A stretch of DNA of 64,000 nt from Mucilaginibacter sp. (lineage in GTDB: Bacteria; Bacteroidota; Bacteroidia; Sphingobacteriales; Sphingobacteriaceae). The position numbers and the translations under genes were made by a program. A model generated the notes under the pieces. The model saw only the letters and a list, made by a program, of their open reading frames with translations. It did no database searches and had not been told where the DNA came from. Of the stretch, positions 18,063 through 26,441 are shown piece after piece. The stretch's first letter is position 1, and each line of letters starts with the position of its first letter. The stretch covers positions 183,548 through 247,547 of the forward strand of contig NZ_JAQBOD010000039.1 in assembly GCF_028288205.1 (NCBI RefSeq). The letters run 5' to 3'.

Positions 18063-19490
18063 TTATAGCTCCAGGAAATATTTAGAGAAATTTAACAATT
18101 CCTGTTCGCCAAAATGTTTAGTTAATAACTGTAATCCTAACGGTAATCCCTTGGTATTATTGCCAGCCGGTAATGAAATTGCCGGCGTACCGGTTAATGA
18201 AGCCTGTACAGTAAAAATATCTGCCAGATAATTTACAACCGGGTCTGTTACTTTTCTGCCGATATCAAACGCAGGTTCGGGTGCGGTTGGCATCAGCATA
18301 AAATCGTATTCTTCAAATATTTTATTGGTTTTTTCCTGAATCAACCGGCGTACTTTTTGCGCTTTGGCGTAGTACGCATCATAATAGCCGGCACTTAATA
18401 CAAACGTACCCATCATAATGCGGCGCTTAACCTCTTTGCCAAACCCTTCAGACCGTGACTTTTTATAAGTCGACACCAGATCGGTGGCTGCTTTGCTCCT
18501 GTAGCCATAATGCACCCCATCAAACCGGGCCAGGTTTGATGAAGCTTCGGCCATAACTAAAATATAATAAGCCGGAACAAGGTAGTCCAGGTATTCAAAA
18601 GCGATGGGTTTAACTGTATGCCCTGCAGCGCGTAATTTTTCTATGGAGTTGATAAGCGCACTTTTTACTTCATCATTTACAGCCGGGCTTGATAACGATT
18701 CCTGCAAATAGGCTATTTTCTTTTTATCTGTTGATTTTTTCAGATCGGTAGCGTAAGCTGGTACGGCTTTACTTGATGTGGTACTATCATACTCATCGGC
18801 GCCAGCCATAATTTCTAATAAAAGTGCTGCATCTTCAACAGAACGGGTTATGGTGCCGGCCTGGTCAAATGATGAAGCGTAGGCAATTAAACCATGCCTT
18901 GAAACATGCCCGTAGGTTGGTTTTAAGCCAATTAAACCACAAAAGGATGCAGGTTGCCTTACCGAGCCGCCGGTATCTGTACCAATTGCCGCGTGGCACA
19001 TATTTGCCTGAACCGCAACGGCCGAGCCACCTGACGAGCCGCCCGATACCTTGGCAGGGTCCGCATAGTTTTTTACCGGGCCAAAATAAGATGACTCGTT
19101 TGATGCGCCCATGGCAAATTCGTCGCAGTTACAGCGGCCAATGATGATAGCATCTTCGGCCAATAAACGCTCAACTACAGTAGATGAATAAACAGATTGA
19201 AAACCTGTTAATATTTTAGATGAGGCGCTTACTTTATGCCCCTTATAACAGATATTATCTTTAATGGCAATAACCATACCGGCCAGTTTACCGGCAATGC
19301 CTTGCTTTAGGCGCTCATCAATATCCTTTGCACGCTGCAATGCCTCCTTATCAAATACTTCGTTAAAAGCATTTAAACCGGCATTAATTTCTATTTGACT
19401 TAGATAGTTCTTTACCAGTCCTTCAACAGTAGTTTTACCGTTTTGTAACCCACTCTTTATTTCACTTAAAGAGGAATAAAATTTAGTCAT
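18063..19490 (-). CDS. gatA: Asp-tRNA(Asn)/Glu-tRNA(Gln) amidotransferase subunit A
   Basis: GatA is the glutaminase/amidase subunit of GatCAB, which makes Gln-tRNA(Gln) or Asn-tRNA(Asn) by transamidation. The 475 residues carry the amidase-signature triad: Lys in VIAIKDN (about residue 78), cis-Ser in SGGSSGGSAVAV (about 153) and nucleophile Ser in GTDTGGSVRQPAS (about 177). ATG start at 19490. A hairpin terminator for the upstream tat genes (19507-19546) isolates it, so a promoter must lie inside or just after that hairpin. gatB and gatC are not in the window, which is common when the subunits are scattered. Confidence 0.96.
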   Translation of the reverse strand: MTKFYSSLSEIKSGLQNGKTTVEGLVKNYLSQIEINAGLNAFNEVFDKEALQRAKDIDERLKQGIAGKLAGMVIAIKDNICYKGHKVSASSKILTGFQSVYSSTVVERLLAEDAIIIGRCNCDEFAMGASNESSYFGPVKNYADPAKVSGGSSGGSAVAVQANMCHAAIGTDTGGSVRQPASFCGLIGLKPTYGHVSRHGLIAYASSFDQAGTITRSVEDAALLLEIMAGADEYDSTTSSKAVPAYATDLKKSTDKKKIAYLQESLSSPAVNDEVKSALINSIEKLRAAGHTVKPIAFEYLDYLVPAYYILVMAEASSNLARFDGVHYGYRSKAATDLVSTYKKSRSEGFGKEVKRRIMMGTFVLSAGYYDAYYAKAQKVRRLIQEKTNKIFEEYDFMLMPTAPEPAFDIGRKVTDPVVNYLADIFTVQASLTGTPAISLPAGNNTKGLPLGLQLLTKHFGEQELLNFSKYFLEL

Positions 19491-19506
19491 GGGCCGAAAA
19501 TAAAAA

Positions 19507-19546
19507 ACTTATCTGTTGAAATCATAAATATTTTCAACAGATAAGT
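19507..19546 (-). terminator. Rho-independent terminator after the tatA pair
   Basis: A perfect 15-bp stem (ACTTATCTGTTGAAA with TTTCAACAGATAAGT) and a 10-base loop. On the minus strand it is followed by TTTTTTATTTT, extending to about 19497. It closes the operon that ends with the 53-residue TatA and lies 17 bp before gatA. Confidence 0.9.
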
Positions 19547-19589
19547 AGTATTAGTAACAAGCTGTAACAAATTAATCTTGAAACGAAGG

Positions 19590-19751
19590 CTAAACCTTTG
19601 GTTTATCTTCTTCGTTAGGATTGTTTTGCGCGTCTTTAAATTCTTTTACGCCTTTACCTAAACCTTTCATTAATTCAGGTATTTTTTTACCTCCAAATAG
19701 TAACAATACTATTATTAGAATGACAAAAATTGCCGGACCATCTAATCCCAT
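19590..19751 (-). CDS. tatA: Minimal TatA/TatE-like protein, 53 residues
   Basis: This short gene encodes [20 protein letters not shown], then [20 protein letters not shown] and a 13-residue acidic tail. It has the full TatA signature: one N-terminal membrane helix, the FGxxK/xxP hinge ([12 protein letters not shown]) and an amphipathic helix with [12 protein letters not shown]. TatA oligomers form the pore of the twin-arginine translocase for folded proteins. At 53 residues it is at the low end of the family and almost lacks the cytoplasmic tail. It follows another TatA-like gene by 30 bp and is closed by a terminator. No tatC is in the window. Whether it acts as TatA or TatE cannot be told. 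Confidence 0.9.
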   Translation of the reverse strand: MGLDGPAIFVILIIVLLLFGGKKIPELMKGLGKGVKEFKDAQNNPNEEDKPKV

Positions 19752-19781
19752 GATAATTGAGTTTTATATAATTGATAAATA

Positions 19782-20210
19782 TTATTCGTGTTTTGTGTTT
19801 TCATGCTCAGGTATTTGAGTCTCACCCGTATGGTGTTCCTTTGCGGGAGTTTCGATCGCTACCTTATCTGTACCCGTCACCTGGCTTTCGCCTACAGGCA
19901 TTGTGTTAACTACATGGCTATCAGGCGCGGCATTATCAATATTATCTGTTGAGTGCTCTGCAACTAAAGGAGTTTCTTCAACCGCCGGTGCAGCAGGTTC
20001 TTCCTTCTTTTTGTTTTCGTAGTTATCAATTTGGTTATTTATTTCGCGCTTAACACCCTCTGATGCATCCTTAAATTCACGAATACCTTTACCCAAACCT
20101 TTTGCCAGGCCGGGAAGTTTATCGCCGCCAAAAAGCAATAATGTCACAAACAATATGAGCATTATTTCTGGTGCGCTGAATTCAAAAAATAAAAAAACTG
20201 AACTAAACAT
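19782..20210 (-). CDS. TatA/TatB-like twin-arginine translocase subunit
   Basis: The 142-residue protein has the Tat hairpin fold: a helix at about residues 12-29 ([20 protein letters not shown]), then the amphipathic [20 protein letters not shown], then a long acidic low-complexity tail (about 70-142) rich in Glu, Pro, Thr and His. The extended tail is what separates it from the 53-residue paralogue just downstream and makes it more TatB-like in shape. However, Glu before the hinge, typical of TatB, is replaced by Asp in FGGDKLP, so the A/B assignment is open. It is the penultimate gene of the flippase-TPR-DUF4292-EnvC run, 52 bp after the EnvC-like gene. Confidence 0.9.
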   Translation of the reverse strand: MFSSVFLFFEFSAPEIMLILFVTLLLFGGDKLPGLAKGLGKGIREFKDASEGVKREINNQIDNYENKKKEEPAAPAVEETPLVAEHSTDNIDNAAPDSHVVNTMPVGESQVTGTDKVAIETPAKEHHTGETQIPEHENTKHE

Positions 20211-20262
20211 AATCTTTTATTAAAGTTACAAATATAAACAATTAATGTATTACAAATTTAAT

Positions 20263-21543
20263 CTACCTGCCGGCTAACCAAATTTTAGGATCAACAGGTG
20301 TTCCGGCTTTGTACAATTCAAAGTGCACTTGCGTTTCGCCGGTTATCGCGTCTGTTGCTGCCGTACCCAATATTTGCTTGGTAGTTACCTTTTGCCCCGC
20401 CGATACATTTACAGATTTAAGGTTTGAATATGCTGTTAAATACTCGCCATGCCTCATAATTATTAACCACGTGCCCAATACATTCTGCACCTTTGATACA
20501 TTGCCTTCAAATACCGCTCTTACCGATGCCCCGGTATTTGCACGGATATCTAAACCCGTACTTTCACTTTTTATGCCCTCTGTATAATAATTTCCAAATC
20601 CCTGGGTAATTTCGCCGTTGGCTACCGGCCATGGTAACCTGCCACGGTTACCTAAAAAGTCATTTGATAGTTTGGCTGCCTCAGGAGTAGCATTTAATAT
20701 CTCGCTATTGGTTTTACGTACGGCAGGTTTTGCAGCAACAACAGGGGCATCTTTATTTGTCGCCGCTGCTGCTGCTTTAGCTTTCGCAGCCGCTATTCTT
20801 GCTTCCTCTTCGGCCTTGCGCCTTTCTTCTTCAGCTAACGCCCTGGCATATTGCCTGATAATTCTTGATACTTCTCTTTGTTTAGCCTGATATTCGCTGA
20901 CTAATTGCTTTTCCTGCTTAGAAAGATCTTTTACTACAGATAATTGATTATTCTTCTCTTTACCCAGTGATTCTTTTTCCTTCTCCCTATCTACTAATAA
21001 CGTATGTTTTTCGTCTTTGGTTTTATCCAGCTCAACTATCTTTACATGCAGATCTTTTTGCGTGGCCTCTATATGTGTAGCCTGGCGTTCACGGTAAGTA
21101 GCAAATTGCTGCAAGTATTTTAAACGTTTATAAGCCTGGTTAAAATCCTTCGCAGCAAAAATAAACATCAGCTTATTATAAGCGCTTTGGTTACGATAAG
21201 CAAAAAGCACCATTGCCGCATATTCTTTTTTTAATTGGTCTAACTGGCTTTGTAAGCTATGTACGGTATTTGTATTTTCTGATATCTGATTATCCAGGTT
21301 CCGCACCTCTGAATTTATTACAACTATCTTTTCTTCCTGCAGGTTTATTTTGGCCTTTAACAGATTTACCTGTTTTAACGTGGCCTTTTTATTGCTCTGC
21401 GTTTCCTGCAACTCGCGATTTAGCTGATCTAACTGGTCAGTTATTTTATCGCGTTGTTTTTTTAAATCGGCACTGCTTTGTGCATGTACACTTATCGCTG
21501 CAAAAAAACAGATCAAGAAGAATAGTACTTTTAAAAATTTCAT
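20263..21543 (-). CDS. EnvC-like murein hydrolase activator (degenerate LytM)
   Basis: The start is ATG 21543 (MKFLKVLFFLICFFAAISVH), giving a signal peptide and 426 residues; the frame is open to 21579. After the signal comes a long coiled coil (about residues 22-255), then an Ala/Lys linker and a C-terminal LytM/M23 domain (about 300-426). In active M23 enzymes the zinc ligands are the H of HxGxD and the HxH of HLHFE. Here the first site reads STGLDI and the last QVHFEL, so two ligands are lost, while MRHGEYLTAYS keeps its His. This is the EnvC/NlpD pattern: a non-catalytic domain that activates cell-wall amidases at division. It lies 19 bp after the DUF4292 gene and before two tat genes; Tat exports amidases in E. 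coli, which fits this neighbourhood. Confidence 0.92.
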   Translation of the reverse strand: MKFLKVLFFLICFFAAISVHAQSSADLKKQRDKITDQLDQLNRELQETQSNKKATLKQVNLLKAKINLQEEKIVVINSEVRNLDNQISENTNTVHSLQSQLDQLKKEYAAMVLFAYRNQSAYNKLMFIFAAKDFNQAYKRLKYLQQFATYRERQATHIEATQKDLHVKIVELDKTKDEKHTLLVDREKEKESLGKEKNNQLSVVKDLSKQEKQLVSEYQAKQREVSRIIRQYARALAEEERRKAEEEARIAAAKAKAAAAATNKDAPVVAAKPAVRKTNSEILNATPEAAKLSNDFLGNRGRLPWPVANGEITQGFGNYYTEGIKSESTGLDIRANTGASVRAVFEGNVSKVQNVLGTWLIIMRHGEYLTAYSNLKSVNVSAGQKVTTKQILGTAATDAITGETQVHFELYKAGTPVDPKIWLAGR

Positions 21544-21562
21544 CCGGTCAAAAATATTAATT

Positions 21563-22369
21563 TTAATTGGCCGGAGCATATCTTTCGGGAATATTGAATG
21601 GAAATTCTAATTGCTGGTCAAAATCTACCTTAGTATAATGCAAATTAGCCAGTATTTTTTTGTCTTTTATAATTGATGAAATATCTATCTGCGAAGGTAT
21701 TATACGATTAGCAGCCTGGATAAAATTAGTATTATTTACCTGCAAAGATTGCCCCGCGCTTTGATTGGCTAAATTAAATTGAGAAACCTTCATATCCGGG
21801 CCCAACATTAATTTATAAATAAGGTCCTGCAAATTACCTGATAGTGTAATGTTGCCGTTATCGGTTTGCAGGCTGGTATTTTCATTTAGTAACTCGGGCA
21901 TGGCATTACCTACCAGTAATGATTCGAGCGTTTTATAATTAACCTGTTTACTGGCATAATCATAAATATAGCTAAAAGGTTTTATGGTATATAAACCCTG
22001 TAACTTATTTACAATTTTTATACTATCCGGCGTAATTACCGCGCGTGCAACCTCTATACCTAATAAAGCGGTAATAGAAACCCAAATTTCCTTGTCGCGG
22101 CTTATACGGATGTTTAAGGTAACATCATTGCTATCGCCATTAATATTAAGTTTAGTATTTGCCCGGCCAGAAAACGTATTAAAAACAATCTGTCTTCCTT
22201 TTATTGCCGCCAATTGGTTTCTTAGTAAATTTTCATCTGGTGTTGTAGTCGGCGTAATTATAGTATTAGTTACCTGTGGTGCGGCAACTATTTGCTTATG
22301 CGCTTTACAACTTATTATTGTCAATATGCAGCATATCAGCAATAAATTATTCAATATATTTCTTTTCAT
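21563..22369 (-). CDS. DUF4292 lipoprotein
   Basis: The 268-residue protein has a lipoprotein signal (MKRNILNNLLLICCILTIIS, then Cys at residue 21) and a body matching the Bacteroidota DUF4292 family, which has a LolA/LolB-like flavour (GRANTKLNINGDSNDVTLNI near residue 65 and beta-rich repeats after it). Location is probably the periplasmic face of a membrane. Its ATG at 22369 lies inside the 3' end of the TPR gene (23-bp overlap), so the two are translationally coupled. In other Bacteroidota the TPR-DUF4292-M23 order is conserved, which suggests a joint envelope function. The biochemical role is unknown. Confidence 0.87.
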   Translation of the reverse strand: MKRNILNNLLLICCILTIISCKAHKQIVAAPQVTNTIITPTTTPDENLLRNQLAAIKGRQIVFNTFSGRANTKLNINGDSNDVTLNIRISRDKEIWVSITALLGIEVARAVITPDSIKIVNKLQGLYTIKPFSYIYDYASKQVNYKTLESLLVGNAMPELLNENTSLQTDNGNITLSGNLQDLIYKLMLGPDMKVSQFNLANQSAGQSLQVNNTNFIQAANRIIPSQIDISSIIKDKKILANLHYTKVDFDQQLEFPFNIPERYAPAN

Positions 22370-24098
22370 CTATTTTCCGATCTAAAACCGGCGAATGTGC
22401 GCCGTACTCCTTAGCCTTTTTCCAATATTGTACTGCGGCCGCGGCATCTCCTAAACAAAACAATATATCGCCATAATGTTCTGTTTGTACCGCGCTTTTA
22501 CTCTTGCCATGGGCAAGAGCCTTCTCCATCCACACTTTGGCTTCTTTATAATTTTTTTGTTTAAACAATATCCACGCATAAGTATCTTCAAATGCGGCAT
22601 TATTAAGCTCAAGCTCATTGGCATGTTTAGCCATCCGGGCGGCTTTATCTAACTGCTCACCCCTTATTGATAAATAATAAGCATAGTTATTTAACGTATA
22701 TTTATTATCAGCATTATAACTTAGCGATTTATCATAGGCATCATCAGAGCTTTTAATGCTCTGCGTTTCATGGTAATAATCGCCCAATGCCGAGTAGCTT
22801 AATGAAAGCAATTCTTTATCCTGGAACTCTACCGCTGCAACATTCTTTAAATATCCTGATGCTTTTTTATATTCCTTTTTTTGCAGCCAGGCCAATCCTA
22901 CAAAATAATTCATCCAACCCTGGTTAGGGAAAAAGGACAGCGCGGTTTCGCCATCTTTTATAACATTGTCAATTTCGCCATTGCTTAGTTCAAGGCGAAC
23001 CAACTGCTCGCGTACTTCATATATCTGGCCGTTTAGCTCAACAGATCGTTTGTAATTAGTTTTGGCTTCATTATATTTTTCATTTTGCAACAGCATATCG
23101 CCATACAGTGCATAGGCTTTAGCATCATTTGGATGCGCGGTTACAATTATCCGGCTTAATTCAAGCGCGCTGGCTTTGGCGCTCACATCCGGGAACTTTG
23201 GTAAATAACCCATTACAATTCTTATTTCCTGGTCAATACTCAGATCAGGCAAGGCAAAGGCCAGTTGCAACTCTTTAAAACTGGCATCAATATTTTTTTT
23301 CTCGCGATAATTATCAGCCAATGCCAGATGAATAAGCGGATTATTGGGGTCTATGCTTTTTGCCTTATCCAAAATCTTAAAAGCCTTATCATTGGCGTTG
23401 TTTGATGTATAAATTTCTGATAGCAGCAAATAATATTTTACCTGGTTTGGATTAGCGGCTATCATTTGCTCAAGTCCTTCGGCCGCCTTGTCAACCTTCC
23501 CTTGTTTCAGATAAATTTTTTGCTTGTTTATAATTAGTTCCTCGCTTGGGCCGGTTATTTGTTCTATCTGGTCATAAACCTTTAACGCCGCATCATACTT
23601 GCTTTCTAAAGCATACGTGTTGGCTTTATCGTAATAATATTCAATCTTATCCGGGTTGATTCTTATCAATTGATTAAATACATTTTCAAGCTTAGTAATA
23701 TCATTGTTTTTTTCGTAAATATCAGCTAATGATGACCAATACCATTCATTGTTGGGGTTAATGGTTACCGCCTTTTCAAGCAATGGCTGCGCCTCTGTAA
23801 ATTTATTTTGCTGCTTTTTAATGTTTGCCAGTTCATACATGGAGACATCGTTTGATGCATCAATGGCCAATATCTGGTTAAACATTTCTATAGCCTGGGT
23901 ATTTCTTTCGGCGGTTTTTTCTAACAGCGCGTTATAAAACAGTCTTTTAATCGCGTCGCTATCTACTCCGCCGCTATTTTTTGGTACTTTAGGCGTTTGC
24001 GCGCTGGCAGGATTAGAAAGCAGGAAACAAGAAACCAGCAGCAAGGCGGATACCAGCTTCCAACTCTTAATTTTTAATTGATCTGTATTATTTATCAC
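22347..24098 (-). CDS. Tetratricopeptide repeat protein, exported
   Basis: The 583 residues start with GTG at 24098, followed by a signal peptide (about residues 12-34, KLVSALLLVSCFLLSNPASA). From about residue 45 to 570 the chain is a series of TPR helices (for example AQPLLEKAVTINPNNEWYWS, then KLENVFNQLIRINPDKIEYY). TPR arrays scaffold protein complexes; here the protein is probably periplasmic or tethered to the outer membrane. It overlaps the DUF4292 lipoprotein gene by 23 bp and follows the flippase by 52 bp. A specific partner cannot be named; the conserved neighbourhood points to envelope assembly. Confidence 0.92.
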   Translation of the reverse strand: MINNTDQLKIKSWKLVSALLLVSCFLLSNPASAQTPKVPKNSGGVDSDAIKRLFYNALLEKTAERNTQAIEMFNQILAIDASNDVSMYELANIKKQQNKFTEAQPLLEKAVTINPNNEWYWSSLADIYEKNNDITKLENVFNQLIRINPDKIEYYYDKANTYALESKYDAALKVYDQIEQITGPSEELIINKQKIYLKQGKVDKAAEGLEQMIAANPNQVKYYLLLSEIYTSNNANDKAFKILDKAKSIDPNNPLIHLALADNYREKKNIDASFKELQLAFALPDLSIDQEIRIVMGYLPKFPDVSAKASALELSRIIVTAHPNDAKAYALYGDMLLQNEKYNEAKTNYKRSVELNGQIYEVREQLVRLELSNGEIDNVIKDGETALSFFPNQGWMNYFVGLAWLQKKEYKKASGYLKNVAAVEFQDKELLSLSYSALGDYYHETQSIKSSDDAYDKSLSYNADNKYTLNNYAYYLSIRGEQLDKAARMAKHANELELNNAAFEDTYAWILFKQKNYKEAKVWMEKALAHGKSKSAVQTEHYGDILFCLGDAAAAVQYWKKAKEYGAHSPVLDRKIDEKKYIE

Positions 24099-24150
24099 TT
24101 TCTCAAAAACTATTGTTTCTTGATATTTAACTCTTGACTATAAAAAGCAG

Positions 24151-25635
24151 CTAACGTTTAATAAATATAGCTTTTAAATTTTTCCACTCAAAATACAATG
24201 CTGTAGCAGCAAATAATATCAGCAAGCCATTACCTATAAATATATTACGGTTAAATACATAGAATGATAAATAAACGAGTATTATTGAAGAAATAATATA
24301 AGCCAGGTTCTTTTTTAGGTTATATGGTATTGGATAATTTTTTTGCCCCCATAGGTATGATAGTACCATCATTACGGCGTATGATATTAATGACACCCAT
24401 GCCGAGGCCATGTAGCTGTATTTAGGTATAAAAATTATGTTAAGCACAATAGTTAAGATAGCGCCCACGCCCGATATATAAAACCCATAACGGGTTTGGT
24501 CTGACAGCTTGTACCATACCGAAAGGTTCATATATATACCCAAACTTATATAGCCGAATAATAATAACGGTATTACGTTTAAACCTACCCAGTAACTGCT
24601 GCCAATAAAATATTTTAACAGGCTAATATTAGCTACAATACCTAAAAAAGCAACACAAATGGCTATTACAAAATAATCCATAATGCGCGCGTAGGTAGTA
24701 CCTGAGTTTTTATTTTTTGCATGGCTGAAAAAGAAGGGCTCTGCACCTAATCTAAAGGCCTGCACAAAAATGCTCAGGAAGATGGCTATTTTGGCACAAG
24801 CGGTATAAATACCCACCTGCTCGCTGCTTATAGTATCAGGCAGCATTTTACCTAACAGCATTTTATCAAGGTTTTCATTAATGATGAATGAAAAATTAGC
24901 AACCAATATAGGCAAGCTATAAACAAACATATTTTTAAACATGTCTGTACTAAAGCTAAAAGTTAGCTTTAGTACCTCCGGCAGTAAAAGTACCAACGTT
25001 AAACTGCTTGAAATAAGGTTAGCTAAAAATATATAACCCAGCCATCTCGGCCTAAACCATGTTTTTATCCAGGCTGCACCAACATAATTATGGCTGATGA
25101 TGAAAGGCAAAACATAAATAACAATAAGGTTCAATCCAATAAATGAAAGCACATTAGCCAGTTTTATAAAGCCATACCGGCCTGGCCTGCCATCGGCACG
25201 TACTTTGGCAAAGGGCACAACGCACCATGCATCAATAACCAGGAATGATATAAAGAACACCACATACAACCGGTAATCCTGGAAAGAAGTAGTTTTTTCA
25301 ATTTTAAGCCACTGCGTAATAGGGTTTAAAAATGGCAGAGTTGATGCCAAAAATATCATGGTAACTACAAAGACAGCAGCGAAAGAGTTATTATAAACCT
25401 GTTGCTTTTTACCTTCATACTTATTTATATACCTAAAAAAGGTTGTTTCCATGCCAAAAGCCAGTAAAGCCTGCAGCATAGAAGCATAAGAAAACATATT
25501 ACCAAAAATGCCGTAAATATTTTTGCTGTAGGTACGCGTGTAAGCTGATGTAAGGAAAAAGCTTAATGTACGGCTGGCTATAGTGCTTAACCCATACACC
25601 GCAGTTTGCCCGGCAAATTTTTTAGCTGTTGACAA
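24151..25635 (-). CDS. Polysaccharide flippase (Wzx/MOP superfamily)
   Basis: The 494-residue polytopic protein has about 12-14 membrane helices and begins STAKKFAGQTAVYGLSTIAS, the usual N-terminus of Bacteroidota oligosaccharide flippases. The start codon is TTG at 25635; no ATG is available nearby and the conserved N-terminus supports it. Members of the MOP superfamily move lipid-linked sugar repeat units across the inner membrane for O-antigen, capsule or exopolysaccharide. It lies 25 bp after acylphosphatase and leads the TPR-DUF4292-EnvC-Tat run. In relatives I recall a dUTPase gene next to the flippase; none is present here. The substrate cannot be predicted. Confidence 0.92.
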   Translation of the reverse strand: MSTAKKFAGQTAVYGLSTIASRTLSFFLTSAYTRTYSKNIYGIFGNMFSYASMLQALLAFGMETTFFRYINKYEGKKQQVYNNSFAAVFVVTMIFLASTLPFLNPITQWLKIEKTTSFQDYRLYVVFFISFLVIDAWCVVPFAKVRADGRPGRYGFIKLANVLSFIGLNLIVIYVLPFIISHNYVGAAWIKTWFRPRWLGYIFLANLISSSLTLVLLLPEVLKLTFSFSTDMFKNMFVYSLPILVANFSFIINENLDKMLLGKMLPDTISSEQVGIYTACAKIAIFLSIFVQAFRLGAEPFFFSHAKNKNSGTTYARIMDYFVIAICVAFLGIVANISLLKYFIGSSYWVGLNVIPLLLFGYISLGIYMNLSVWYKLSDQTRYGFYISGVGAILTIVLNIIFIPKYSYMASAWVSLISYAVMMVLSYLWGQKNYPIPYNLKKNLAYIISSIILVYLSFYVFNRNIFIGNGLLILFAATALYFEWKNLKAIFIKR

Positions 25636-25660
25636 TAGTTAGGCAATTAAGTGACAGGGA

Positions 25661-25945
25661 TTATTTAAACAATCCCCTTTTTAATACTTCAAAATTACGA
25701 TAGTTTTTTAATTCGCCCTCATTACTTTCAACTGTGGTAACTTCGGCGCCTTGAGGGCCCTCACGGCACCACTCTAAAAACATTTCTATCATAGCGGGTT
25801 CACCTTCGGCTTCGATAACTACATCACCGTTTGCTTCATTTTTTATAGTGCCCCTCACACCCAATTGATCGGCAACGGCTTTGGTTGATGCGCGATAAAA
25901 AACACCTTGTACTTTGCCCTTAACTGTAATATCGAAATGCTTCAT
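25661..25945 (-). CDS. acyP: Acylphosphatase
   Basis: This small enzyme of 94 residues hydrolyses acyl phosphates such as carbamoyl phosphate and 1,3-bisphosphoglycerate. The diagnostic motif GKVQGVFYRASTKAVA (residues 10-25) contains the phosphate-binding loop and catalytic Arg, and G-x-I-K-N-E-A-N-G-D-V (about 32-42) supplies the catalytic Asn. ATG start at 25945. It is probably first in the envelope gene run that continues with the flippase 25 bp downstream; a -7-like box lies 7 bp upstream of the start. Confidence 0.95.
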   Translation of the reverse strand: MKHFDITVKGKVQGVFYRASTKAVADQLGVRGTIKNEANGDVVIEAEGEPAMIEMFLEWCREGPQGAEVTTVESNEGELKNYRNFEVLKRGLFK

Positions 25946-25952
25946 GTTAAGG

Positions 25953-25960
25953 CAAAAGTA
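25953..25960 (-). promoter_or_regulatory. -7-like box upstream of acyP
   Basis: TACTTTTG on the minus strand matches the Bacteroidota -7 consensus TAnnTTTG. It ends 7 bp before the acyP ATG. A TTTG for the -33 position is present but only 13 bp away, closer than usual. Confidence 0.4.
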
Positions 25961-26125
25961 AAAATTAAAAAGTCAAAAAAATATTAACCAAACGTGTTTA
26001 GCGATTATGATGCTAAAACTTTTGAAGGATTGCGAATAAGAATTATGGCTAAAGTGGCCGCTGTGACCGTCATTCAATAATATTACCATTTACACGGCAA
26101 ACTCCTTAACCATACTAAACATGCG

Positions 26126-26295
26126 CTTGCTGCTTAATTTTCAATCGCTAAACGCGTTAATTTAATAGTTAGTTTATTTGTCAATGAGTTAACATGATTG
26201 ATTTTCAGTCAATTGTGATTTTTAGTGTACCAAGGTGCACCCAGGTGTATCAATGTGTTCGTGGTACAGTACAGTGACAATATTTAACTGGTATA
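26126..26295. repeat. Dispersed ~170-bp repeat R, copy 2
   Basis: This is the direct-orientation relative of 6432-6599. The first ~50 bp and last ~65 bp are the most similar; the centre has diverged with small length changes. It ends in CGTGGTACAGTACAGT then TTTAACTGGTATA, as in copy 1. Confidence 0.85.
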
Positions 26296-26441
26296 GGTTT
26301 ATTGCTGCATTTGCTTACTTCACGGGCGAACTAATTTTCATATCGAATTTAATCACTAAACGCGTTAACCAACCATTAAAGTCACCTTTTAACTTATATA
26401 AAGTGTATAGATTTCTCTCATTGGTGGCAATGACAATGGGG

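Larger units (their letters stand above)
25946..26441. other. Repeat-rich intergenic region between amidohydrolase and acyP
   Basis: No credible gene is seen in these 496 bp. The region holds the second copy of repeat R (26126-26295), an inverted 16-mer AACGTGTTTAGCGATT (25991-26006) whose reverse complement occurs exactly in the R copy at 6449-6464, a third direct variant AATCACTAAACGCGTTAA at 26351-26368, and a degenerate half of the TGTCATTTCGA family at about 26408-26434. Open frames here run through the repeat and look spurious. Confidence 0.8.
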
